The translations under genes were made by a program, and so were the position numbers. The notes beneath the pieces are model-generated. The model saw only the letters and a list, made by a program, of their open reading frames with translations. It was not told the DNA's origin and did not search any database. From Deuterostichococcus epilithicus (lineage: Eukaryota > Chlorophyta > Trebouxiophyceae > Prasiolales > Stichococcaceae), in the NCBI GenBank assembly GCA_033439295.1, contig JAVTLE010000005.1, forward strand, positions 3,646,501-3,710,500: a DNA stretch of 64,000 nt. The letters are read 5' to 3'. Positions 11,853-22,800 of the stretch are shown here, piece after piece. Position 1 is the first letter of the stretch, and each line of letters opens with the position of its first letter.

Positions 11853-13311
11853 TCAATCCAGCAGCGGCGTTGAGTCCACCTCCTCCGGCGAAAACGCCAT
11901 GAAGGCGTCTGCCGGCACAAGGATGTAGACCCTGGAATCCACTTCCAGGTCGTACTTCTCCTCGTCCTCATCCACCGGCACATGCAGCTCCACCTCCTGC
12001 AGCGCCAACCCGATTTCAGGGTTTGGCGGATCTGCATGCAGGCCCGTTGAACGTGCGTATGCGCAGTTCTGCTGGAAATCCCGGGTATGCAGCCTTGTTG
12101 TCTGTTTAAACTGAACAAAAGAGCAGGAAGTACGCTGGCTGTCGCGCACCGCGCCGTCGTCAAACTGCAGGCGGTACTTGATCATGTAGCCCACATCCAG
12201 GCGGTCGACGACGGTGACGGGGGACGAGGTTGCGGGCCCAGTCTGCGTCGGCGGCCGCTTGGAGACGGCCATGTCGCCGCGCGGCCGGAACATGACCAGC
12301 GGCTTGGGGCTGAAGAAGCCCATGCGCCGCACGAACTGCGTAGGCAGCAGGTGCAGAGCCGTCAGGATGCACCTCCTTCGTGCTAATGTTGACCCCGACC
12401 GAGGAGAGGTTGGCGGTTGGGCTGGACATTGCACGGAGCAGCCTGCCTCGTGCCTGCCGCCTGGCCCCCGGAGCCCGCCGGTGGTGCGGCTATGAGAAGT
12501 CTTTGACAGGTTGAGCCCTACCCCGTTCATGGCGCTTGGCTCGCAACACATGATCACATACGCAACAGTCCGCAGTCCAGCCATGCGCACCGGGTGGCGT
12601 GTGGGCAAGCTGTTGGTGTCGGACACGAACTGCATCACGAACGGCGACTGAGGCGTCTCCTGCAGCTCCTCCGGTGTGCCCTGCTGCTCCACGATGCCGC
12701 GGTTGAAGACGACCACCTGGTCCGCAATGTCAAACGCCTCCTCCTACAGGGTGGAATGAGCGGCGTCATTGATCAGCATTGCAGTCGGTGTATCTATCAA
12801 GATCTCGGTTGGGCACTGTGAGGAAATACAGATGCAAGTGGTCTGCAGTGTCGAGCCTCCACTCCACAGCACAGGGCAGGCTGAGTGGGCATCACAGGGT
12901 CGGCGGCAGGGCGCGTCACTCATTGGCACAAGCAGCAAGACTCACACCTTGCACTGGGCGACAGAGGAGGGCGGCAGGGACAGAGACGGGACGGGAGGCC
13001 TCTGTCACTGCTGCTTTCGGAGGGTGCAACCGGGGAGCACTCGCCTGGTCGTGCGTGACGAAGATGGCGGTGATGCCGATGCGGTCGATGATGTCGCGCA
13101 GGCCCTGCCGCAGCGACTTTCGCACCTGAGGGTCCAGCGCCCCGAATGGCTCGTCCAGGAGCAGCAGCCTGCAAGGGAGGAGCGACCAGGCTGGACCGCC
13201 GGCTTCTGGGGCTCGCAACTGAGGTGGTGCGCAAACGCAAAGGCGATGCCAACCGTCGTCTTGTGCAGTGCACCGGCTGCGGGTGCATGTCCAGTGGTGA
13301 AGCACGCAGCT

Positions 13312-13343
<32 letters not shown>

Positions 13344-15511
13344 CTGTGATATGCCAGTGGCGCGGCAGCAGCTCAGGCCGGCGCGTGATGGGACCAAGTC
13401 AAGGAGATTGGAAGGGGGCCGGAGGGGGTGCTGTAGCGGTAAGCGGGCGCCCCGGCCATGCGCAACAGCGCAACATCTGGCAGCACGACAGCTGGCGCTC
13501 GAATCCTGGCTGCGACACCGCCAAGCTGAGCTCGGCGCGGAGGGGTTGGCGTGGCCTAAACCGTAGACACACGTGCTCCCGCCGCACCTGGGATTTGACG
13601 CCAGGGCGCGAGCGACGGCCACGCGCTGCATCTGGCCGCCTGACAGCTGGCGCGGGTACCGGTCCCCGAGGTCGTCCAGCTCGATCAATTTGAGCAGTTC
13701 CCGCACCCTGCGGTCGGCGACAAGCATTGAATTGGCAACGTCCCAGCACATGCGCACGTGTTTGATGCGGCAGGCCGGCGGCAGCAACCGTGTCTGGACG
13801 GGTCGCGAAGCGCTTTTCGATGCGGCGCATTGCGGCGGGTGCTTGCCCCTTGATCTGGTGCAGTTCAAGCCCCCTTTCGCACTCCAGCAAGTCGCGCAAT
13901 TCCGCACACGGTCATGGGCGCAGATGCACAGCCGAGTGGGAGGACACCACCATGTTGGAGGGTGCAATATCTTTGAGAGCCAGGGAGCTGCACCTGGCCT
14001 TGCTGTCAATGGGCAGCTTCCTAATGCGGATGCCAAAAGCGATGTTGTCCGCCACCGTCATGTGGTTGAAGAGCGCATACGACTGGAAGACGAAGCCGAT
14101 GCGCCGCTCCTGCACCGTCGCCCGCGTCACATCCTGGCCTGCGCCGGAACAGGGAGTATGTTTGCATTTGGATTCGCACCGAAGTGTCATTTGTCCCCGA
14201 AGTTTGTGGAACAAGCTTTAAACACATATGTGGTGTGAAGTGAGGCGGAGCAATCGACTGTGGAGTATCTGGAATGCAGTTGAGAGGTGCAAGACTCACT
14301 GCCAAAGAGCACACTGCCAGCATTACTCTCCTCGAGCCCTGCGATTAGCCGCAGCAGCGTCGTCTTGCCTGCGACCACCAATGGACGGATTCAGCAGACG
14401 GCGACAGCAGAGCCACCCTTTGCGCCCCTTATCCCGTGGCGTCACCAACTTGACTGTGGGGGTCGTGACCAAAGCCCGCCAGCCTGTGTGCTGTCGATGC
14501 AGCCGTTTTGGCGCCCTTGGAAGATAGAGACTTGTCCTTTGTTATTGCAAGACCACCCGAGTCAGACCAGCAGGGCATCAGAGCAGATCCAGGGGCGCGT
14601 GCGGCAGACCTGATCCTGACGGCCCCAACAGCGCTGTGATGGAGTTGGCGGGGACGTCCAAGCTCACATCGTTCACTGCCAGGAAGGGCCGCCCGCTCCG
14701 AGTCTTATACTCCTTCGTCATGCTGCGCACCTAGAGCAAGGGTGTCACGACATGTGAACCAGCTGTTTCTTTCCTTCGCTGCGCAGCCTGACCAGATGTA
14801 TAGTGGAAAGACGAGCATGACAACAGGTGCAGCGCCTCGTGTTGTTCCGGAGGTCTCACACAAGTAGGCGGTGCTACTGCCTGGGAGTTTGTGCATGTTT
14901 TTGCTATGCCTTGGCGCTGTCTTTCAGCAACCGCAAATGAGCCTTTGCCACTGATACGCGTTCATGGCAGGACGTGACGAGACTAAGAAGGTGGTCGGCG
15001 CCTCACCGAGACACCAACGCCATGCTTCTCCTGCTGCATCGGGTCACTTCCCCGCGATTGCTGCCGTTGGAGCTGCGCACCGTTCGAGCTGCTGGCTGCT
15101 GGCTGCTGCGTGCTCTCCCGTTCCTGCGGTTTGGGCCGGATCAGAGCACAGTCAAAACGGCAGTCGAACAACATTCCTCACCTTTGCAAATGGAAGCAGC
15201 CCGAGGCAGCACACAGGACACAGCCTTCGCGCAGGCACTCCCGCCGAAGGCAGAGCCCTGTATACGCATGGGTTTGGCATCCGGCCGGCACGGCGCCTCA
15301 CCAGAAGCAGCTCTTCGGGCTGATCTTTCTGCAGTGTGCCAGGCGTGGCCGGCTGAGGTTCACTGGGCCGCCTGTATGTCGCCGCCGTGCACACCCGCCG
15401 CTGGGACCCTGCAGCTGCTGGCCTTCTGTGCTGCCGCACTGTCGGGAGCACCGCCACTGCCGGCAATGCAGGCCCAAGCTGCAGCTGCGGCTGCTGCGCC
15501 GGCAGTCGCAT
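11853..15511 (-). CDS. SABC: Chloroplast sulfate ABC transporter ATP-binding subunit
   Basis: Nine exons, high to low: 15302-15511, 14610-14730, 14300-14368, 13994-14138, 13588-13707, 13045-13168, 12601-12743, about 12155-12335, 11853-11996. Exon 1 gives a 70-residue basic, Ser/Thr/Ala-containing leader from ATG 15511, a likely plastid transit peptide. Then come a Walker A split by an intron (LLGPSGSG / [13 protein letters not shown]), Q-loop [20 protein letters not shown], signature [16 protein letters not shown], Walker [15 protein letters not shown]-loop IFVTHDQ and a CysA-like C-terminal domain ([25 protein letters not shown]). This fits the CysA/SABC subunit that powers sulfate import across the plastid envelope with SulP-type permeases. 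The intron starting at 13044 has a GC donor. A generic CysA-like ABC ATPase is the alternative. Confidence 0.9.
13281..13343 (-). repeat. Echo of the Walker-B exon start with CTG expansion
   Basis: The real exon starts at 13168 (CAG then GCTGCTGCTCCTGGACGAGC). A copy starts at 13343 (CAG then GCTGCTGCTG...), where the leucine codons have grown into a run of CTG triplets before CTGGACGAGC reappears. Further on, CACTGGAC echoes GCGCTGGAC. Spacing is 175 bp, of which about 20 bp is triplet expansion. Confidence 0.8.
13845..13907 (-). repeat. Echo of the ABC-signature exon start
   Basis: The real exon begins at 13707 and reads [14 protein letters not shown] copy around 13907 reads [13 protein letters not shown], preceded by a similar GACCG string. 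Spacing is about 201 bp. Its acceptor dinucleotide is not clearly kept, so it is more decayed than the others. Confidence 0.65.
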
Positions 15512-16044
15512 GGCTTATATGGCAAGTTGCTAGGGCTGCAGACTTCTGGATGGGAAACCGCCGGCTGAGCAATCAGCTGTGCATGCTCATGGCGGCATCA
15601 GCGGCACGCTGCCGGGCTGTTGCAGGGTCTCGGCTGCAGGAGGCCGCAATTGGGCGATGATGACGTCTGCAGCACACTGTGGCTTTCGCACTGCCAGAAG
15701 AAAGGTAGGACACTGCCCAGCTTGTCACAGGTCAGCCGGCCGAAGTGGCAACGTAAGTAGACTGACAGGAAAGCTGACAGGGCGGCCAGGACAGATCCGG
15801 AAGACTGCGCAAGCGTAGAGACAGTGGTTTGCACGCCTGCAAGCCGCCGATGGGGCGTCGCGTCCACTGCGGTGCCCTGTTGACACTGCACGTGCGAACA
15901 CGGGATTAGGGTTTACCGTTTATGACGCCAGCCGTCCCTAGAGTCCCTGATACCGCAAGCTCTCGGCAGCACCTTACAAACAGACGCGGAAGCTTCCTAC
16001 GCGTTGCATTTTACAGCAGGTGTGGGCCTGGTGTCTCTGTGTGC
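15512..16044. promoter_or_regulatory. Divergent promoter region
   Basis: About 530 bp separate the start of the minus-strand sulfate-transporter gene from the start of the plus-strand membrane-protein gene, so both promoters must lie here. I cannot point to a specific TATA box or operator. A telomere-like ttagggttta lies at about 15906. Confidence 0.45.
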
Positions 16045-18187
16045 ATGAGCTTTGCATTCGCAATGCAGCTGCACGTCGCGGCACAGCCTGTTGCGAGCTG
16101 CTCCCCGAGGTGCGAAGGGATACGGCCCGGCGGGTCATCGCACAGCGGCGACACGTTCAGGTTGCGGCAGCGGCAGCAGCGGCCCAGATGGGCACCGGTG
16201 CGGGCGCAGACGGACCTGCAGGATATAGCAACGGAGAACTCGACCCGCCGCTCGAAAGATGTCTGGGCCGACGCGGGCCTGCGACTACAAAACCTGCTGT
16301 CTGGCGTCGGGTGAGCTGACATCAGCACTTTGTTGGTCTCAGGAAGCCTCGCCGGGGAGCGGTCTGTCTGAGGTGTCTGCGACATGCCTCCCCTCGAGGG
16401 CTGTGCAACCCTGGAAACTGCCGGCGCCGCTGGAGTGCTGTCCTGACTGTCAGTGTCACGCTGTCCGTTCGCATCAATGCAGCGACGGCGAGATGGAGAT
16501 GGTCAATGAGGCGCTGGAGAACGAGCCGGGCCCCACGAAGCTGGCCTTTGCCGCGGCGGCGGGCAGCATCATTTTGCTGGGCGCCTCCGCCATCTGCTGG
16601 CTATGCGGCACGGACCCCTTGGGCGGCGCCTCGCTGTCGCCACACAGCCTGAAGGCAGCCGAGGTGAGGAATCCCGCATCTGTGGGCGGCAACAACCAGC
16701 GCGGCGCGTGTGTGGCGGGGCCCCCTGCCTGGCTGCAGCTCCGGCATCGCCGCGATTTCAGGGCTAGCATCAGGCTGCAACATCGCTATGGGGCCTGGGC
16801 CTGGCAAAACCCACTGAACCTTCCAAGCTCAGCATCCTTTGCAGCACACCTGGTGGATGTGGAGTGTGCCAACCCCATCCCTACCGCTCACCACGCACTA
16901 TGTGTGCGCAACTCATCCGTTGACCACTGCGCCACTGTGCAGGTCGGCCTGCTAGCAGCAACGCCGCTGGTGGCGGCGAAGGCGTGGTCCTGGACAGAGG
17001 GCGCCCACGAGCGTTTCCCGGCTCTGGAGCAGCTGCAGCGAGACCGCATGGAGCAGCTGGAGCCGCTGCTCACCCGCATGACGCTGCCGCAGGTGGGGCG
17101 GCGCCCCAGCCGCAGAGCAGGCTGCTAAACTGAACACCTGCGCCTGCGCTGTCATGCGACAGACGCCCAGTGTCCTGGACCAGCGGCTGTGGGGGGCACT
17201 GGCAGGCTGTGGAGGGCGGCGGCCGCGCGGGCGGCAAGCAGCAGCCGATCTCGAATTTGGCCGCGCCATGACGCTGTGCCATCACCCGACAACCCGCTTC
17301 GCAAGCACAAGGCAGCCTTTGCTTCCCGAAACGAAACCTGCCACTCCTGTCCTCGCAGGCCGGCGTGGCGATGCTGTTCGACACGCTACCGACGCTCGTC
17401 CTGGGGCTGCCGGCGACGCTCGGGGCGCTGTCCACTGCCTTTGGCTCCGTCTTGCGGGAGCTGATGCGGCACTCGGGGGCGCCGCTGCCGGAGTCGCTGC
17501 CCTTTGCGCTAGCGCTCATGGTGGCGGCCTCCCTGGCGGCCGCCTCCGGCTCGGCGCTCAGCGCCGACCCCAGCCGCTCCGAAGAGGACGTAAGACCACC
17601 TTCTGCCTCCAGTCTTCCCCGGTCCCCTGCGTGGTTGCGACACTGTCAGCTCCTGCGACGGCTGCCGCCCTGAAGGGCTGAAGACTGCTGAGCGGGAACT
17701 GCCCTGTCCCCCACAAACCTGTGAACCCTGTGCCCCACAGGAGGTGGTGTCCACTGCGCTGGTGAACGCCGACCGCTACTACCGTGTCATGGCGCCAGAG
17801 GCGCCAGAGGAGGCGGCGCGTGCGTTCAAGAACGTGGCAGCGGCGTGGCTCGACCAGCGGCGATCTGGCGGCGAGCTCTCAGGCTTCCTGATGGCGGGCC
17901 AGGTGCGGCAAACCGTGGAAAATTCTGTCTCCCTTTCCTCCTGCAGCCATCTGCATCGTGCGTTGCTGCCAAGGACCACCTACCACTGTGATACAGGCGG
18001 CTACTGCGACAGGCGGCGGTTGCCTGACGCGTGTCATTGTACCTCGCTGCAGATCGTGTTCCTGGGGCTGCTGTGGAAGCTGACAGGGGACCTCTCGGCG
18101 CCGGCTGCCGCGGCGGTGTCTGGCGCGGCAGTGGACACCTGGCACATGCACAGCCGCCTCAATCGCCGGGCGGACCGCGCCCAGTGA
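16045..18187 (+). CDS. Plastid-type multi-helix membrane protein, CPBP/CAAX-protease-like
   Basis: Six exons: 16045-16310, 16483-16663, 16943-17092, 17359-17589, 17741-17902, 18053-18187; about 370 residues. The first exon is a Met-Ser/Ala/Arg-rich leader (MSFAFAMQLHVAAQPVA then basic stretches), consistent with a chloroplast transit peptide; an in-frame ATG at 15922 would lengthen it. Later exons hold hydrophobic helices (FAAAAGSIILLGASAICWL, LPTLVLGLPATLGALSTAF, FALALMVAASLAAASGSAL, IVFLGLLWKLTGDLSAPAA). The layout recalls plant plastid CAAX-protease (CPBP) family relatives, but I do not see the glutamate-pair/arginine catalytic motif, so a non-catalytic relative or an unrelated membrane protein is equally possible. 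Splice sites and phases are good, so the gene model is firmer than the name. Confidence 0.6.
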
Positions 18188-19818
18188 CGCTGCCGCATTG
18201 CTAGCGAGCCACGCAGGTGGCTTGCTTGCTTCGGCAGTGGCATCTAGGCGCCATATGCCGCTTGAATTTGGGTCGGAGCGCTGGCGCAAGGAGCGTCAGC
18301 CGCATGGGTGCTGAAATCAGGCTTTGACTTGTAGGGTCTCTGGTGCGCTGGGTGGGCGCAGCAGCTGCCAACATTACTGAGATCTGGCACCGCCCCAAAC
18401 ATTGTACGAATACAAACTGCCTTGCGAGCAATTGGGGGTGTCTTGTTACTCAATTTGAGCACTGCGCTGCCATTCTCTTCGTGGTTACGAGTGTGGCAAG
18501 GCCGCTGGGGGCTGCCAACAATCTTGATGTCAAATTTCTGAGAGACTGCCATCCAATCAGAACCTGGTTTGTAGAGGCCTGTGTGGCACGGACATGGGAT
18601 CGTGGAAACTCTATGTTAAGCTCGTGGCGGAATGCCCTTACTATCTGTTTGAAGCCAGAAAAACATTGCTCCAGAGCAGTAGGTAGGTATCCAACACAGT
18701 GCTCGAGAGAATTGCCTTGCTGCAGCCGCCGTTACTGCACAATATCTACCTGCATTGTCCTGTCACTCGGCTCGTCGCCATACATCAGTCCAGAGATACA
18801 TGCTCTTCTCTCCGCATTGGTCTGGGTGTGGCCGCTGCATGTGCATGAGGACATGCCCCTGCTGAGCAGACGACAAGTTTTCTGCATTCTAGAGGAAGCC
18901 CACCGACGGGCAATTCCCGCAGTGTTGCGCCAGCACTACCCACCATCGTGCAATGCAGTGTCGAGGTGCCGAAGCTGCGCCATGCGGTCGAGGCTTGCCG
19001 GCAGCATGCCGGACAGCCCCAATTGCTTCCCTTAGACATTCGAGACGATGCAGCGGGTCCGACACCTCCACGACATAGTCGAGAAAGGTGTGATCAACGC
19101 ACAAATCCTCCAGCGCACATATCCGCTTGCGCCAACAACCACATGTGGAGGCTCACCTGCCCGAAGCGATGCTCAGCGCCGCGACGTCGCCTTGGGTCGC
19201 AGCACAAGTGCAGCGTCAGGATGGTCAGGCCGCAAGGGCGGTGATGTGCGGTGACATGGTGCGGCCCGTGATACAGAGCTGTGCCGGCGCCATTGCCGCG
19301 GTATTGATGTTACCATACGCTACATGCGCCTGCGGTATGTCAGCTTTGTGCGGGCCCGCATGGATGCCGGCCAGATGGCAGTGCTGCTGCATATCCAGCG
19401 AGAGCGCCCGTATCACATGTGGCGCTGGATGTCGATACGCAGACTGAACATGGACTGAGGCGCATACAATTCAAGGAGCTGTTGAGGACCTATCAATAAG
19501 TGTGCCTCCCGTTAGAAAAACGCTGAGCTCCTGCTGTGGATTTGTTCCTGGTAAGGCTGCGACAGCAACTCGGTAGTTTTAATCAGCTTGATGAGATAGG
19601 GACAATCTCTCATGCATCATACTTATGCGCGAGTCATGATCTGACAAATGGGTCTGCCAACTCCGCTACTACCTAGCTGGTAATGCAACGCTGCCGCCAA
19701 CGTACTGGCCTCAACTTTCTGCTCGCCACTTATCTGCTCGCACAACAGGCCTGTATGCTGGCCCCTTTTCTCCGTGGATGGGCGGCCTCTCGCACGCATG
19801 ACCGTTCGAACTGACGCG
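18188..19818. other. Gene-poor interval, 1.6 kb
   Basis: Lies between the stops of a plus-strand and a minus-strand gene. No intact exon chain is visible on either strand. It contains only the leucine-rich-repeat-like relic described separately and otherwise unremarkable sequence that is less GC-rich than the genes. Confidence 0.5.
18880..19250 (-). pseudogene. Leucine-rich-repeat gene relic
   Basis: On the minus strand, short stretches in different frames read like plant LRR units: LGLSGMLPASLDRMAQLRHL (about 18960-19030), ALEDLCVDHTFLDYVVEV (about 19060-19115) and LTILTLHLCCDP (about 19200-19240). No single frame joins them, and clear splice signals are lacking. I read it as a decayed fragment of an LRR protein gene; unrecognised exons of a live gene are the alternative. 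Confidence 0.35.
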
Positions 19819-22800
19819 TCACCGCTGGTGTGCTGATGCCAGGATGCGCTGCGCCTCGGATGTGTCAGCGCCCTCTGGCGCTGCAGCACTGCCGGATCCG
19901 GCTGCTGCGTCTGCCTGAGCGGCCACGGCTGCTGCCGCCGCCGAGCGCTGCTCCAGCTGATCTTGCGTCAGCCGCTCCAGGGTGGCCAGCAGCTCGAAGG
20001 GTGCCACCTGCATGTCAGGAAGGATCACGGCCCCTCAACCGCGCCGCTGGCAGTGGCAGCGTATCCGTGCGGCTGAGCCTGCGAGGCTGCCTGACAGGGA
20101 GCTCGCATCTGCTGTGCCCCAGCCCGGTGTGGGAATTACCATGACAACATGTGGCCAACCCGCTCATGGTGAGGAGTCAGCGCCGCTCGCAGGCGCTGCC
20201 ACGCTTGACTAGGAAGAAAGTGTCGAAGGAGGCTTCCAGTGGTTTTTTTTTAATGAAAGCGCACTTGGTTGAAGCCATCCTCCCACAGGATCTGCACCGC
20301 GTAGTTGCCGCAAGGGGAGATGGATGCGGGCCGGACGTCATCCGCCACCGCGGGGCTCAGCCGCTCGCCCTGCGCGCAGAGAAATCACGGGCAATCACGA
20401 AAAAATTCACGAAAACCAAGAGAAATCACGATCGTGGCGGGGCGCCGCGAGGCAGCAGCCACGCTCGCACATCGACAGGAGAGTTTGCGGGGTGAGGGGC
20501 GATGCACTGTGGAGCTGTGCAGGTGTTAAAGTACTTCGCGTGGTACTGCACTTTGGGCACGTCGGATATGCAGGGAGACATTTTGGGCTGGGAGGGCCAG
20601 TGGGTTGCAGAGGGAAGGCGGCAGGCGGTGGCGTGCCACGGGCGAGGGACGCCGTGCAGAGCAAGCCCAGATCAACAAGTAGCTCACCGTCCACTCGTCG
20701 ATAGCGGCCGCAGAGGTGTCATTGCGCCGCACGACCGCGGGGTTGAGGTAAAACTCCCGCCGCCCTGCTGCCGGCGGCCGGTCCGCCGCTGCGGCGTCGC
20801 CGCCAGCCACCAAGCCTGCAGCCGAGGGGTAGCCCGCCGCCGCCGCCGCCTGCTGACCCGCTGGGGTTGTTGCGGCTGCAGCAGACTCCTCCAGCGGGCG
20901 CGGCTCACCGGGGGCGGCGCCGCCGGCCGGCAGGCTGACGGCAAGCGCCGCCACGCTCTCGTCGAACCTGGCGGCGCCAGCACAACCCTGGTTTGGACTC
21001 GGCGCACAGCCAGCAGCCATGTGCCGTTCGGCGGGCTGTGTCGACAGCCTCAAGAGGAGTCCCGGGCTGCTTTTGATGCCACTCCCCGTCAAGCACGCCT
21101 GCCAGCAGTGTCATGACACAACGGTGCAGTGCCTGAAAGTATTCAACTCCTCCAAGCTTCGGCCACCTCTTGTGCTGCTGTCAACCCCTAAACCCTAAAT
21201 CTTCATCCTTGGCCCCATCTAAACCCTAAATCCAGTCACTAACTCTCACCTGACGGCGTTGCGGGGCACCGCCTCTAGCTTAGCCACCTCCCGCACCACA
21301 GCTGCACCCAGCTCCATGAACGCGCCGGCGGTGTCGCAGCTGGGGTCCTCGATGACCAGCGGCCGACCGCCTATTGTGATAATGAGAGTTTTATCAGTTC
21401 CATTCATTACAGTCCCCCTATGGGCCTGGCGAGCTTCCTGGGCGCTCCCTGCCAGCGGGGCAGGCAGTGCCAACCGAGGTGTGAGTGCAGGGCGGGCAGA
21501 TGCGCTGCGACAGCGACTGGCGGCGCGTCTGAAAGCATAAGGCTGAGATCCAAGCATCCAGGTATGCCGTGTCAAACCCCAGGCCAGCAAGCCTGGAATG
21601 CGAGCTTCCACTCGGAAGCAGGAGCCAATCATATAACGTGACATCAGCGCATCCACTCTGACCATGAAACAACAGAAGGCACAAGCCTAAACTTGCCTCC
21701 CCATACACTGTTTTGCTGGCGCACCGTCGCCGGCTTGGGAGATGTCCTCCGCGATGGGGAAGCGCACGATGTGTGGCAGCCCGAACTCCCGCTGTATGCG
21801 GTCGCCAGAGCCGGCACCAAAAGGCGTGTAGCGTGTGCCGTCAACCCCATCGAAGTATGACATGTTCTCCACCACCGCCACGCACGGCACCTGCATGCAG
21901 GGTTGAGGGTTTGGCTAGGAGCACCATGGGTTTGTCGCTGCGATGTTCAGACACAGTCAGCTCGAAAGCTGCCTGTGCTGCAGTGAGGTCCGCCTCTGTC
22001 TGCAGAGTGTGCCAAGTCGTCGGCAGTCGGCAGAGGCGGACCAGCAGGCCATGGCGCATATGCCACCCATCGACCTGCTGTGGCATCGGCAGTCAGCGCC
22101 AGCAGCACCGTCGACAGAGCTTTTCACCTGTAGCCGCGCGAACATGCGGATGCCCTTGACCACATCCACGTATGCCAGCTTCTGCGGCGTCGTCACAATC
22201 ACCGCTGCCGAGAAGGACACCGTCTGGCACCTGGGCAGGACAAGGTCAGGCCACCTTTGACTGCTTGGCGGCAATGCTTCGCGGCGGCAATGCTTCACGG
22301 CAGGCATAACTACCCAAGCTGTGCAGAGACACAAGAGTAGCAGCAACTGACAGCAGCTTGGCGCTGGTGGAGACACCATGCATCTCTGACCACCGCGATC
22401 ATGCAGGCACACACAGAACACAAGCCGTGCACTTCAGGGGCTGGCACTTGGATGCAGCAGGAAGTATTCAGAGGAAAGGCGCACAGGGTAAGCTGGATGT
22501 CGCCGGTGCCGGGCGGGAAGTCGACGACCAGGTAGTCGAGGTCGCCCCACTCAGCGCTCGTCAGCAGCTGCTGGATCAGGCCTGCGGCAGCGGCCAAACG
22601 TGAATGGGGTCAGGAGGCCAACAGCAGTATTTTTGCAGGGTAGTGCAGCCAAGGACTCCCACAGTGCAGAGCAAGGGCTTCCCGTGACACGCGCACGGAA
22701 CCGGGCACGGGTTCCGGAGTTGCGAGGCTGCCCACACATCACACGCCTGCATCGTTGCTTAGAGCTCACACAGCAGCACCGCCCTCACCTGACACCATGG

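Noticed and set aside
16890-16942. Minus-strand A-box-like string (gtggcgcagtggtcaacgg)
   Set aside because: No convincing B box or cloverleaf follows. It lies in an intron directly before a good acceptor.
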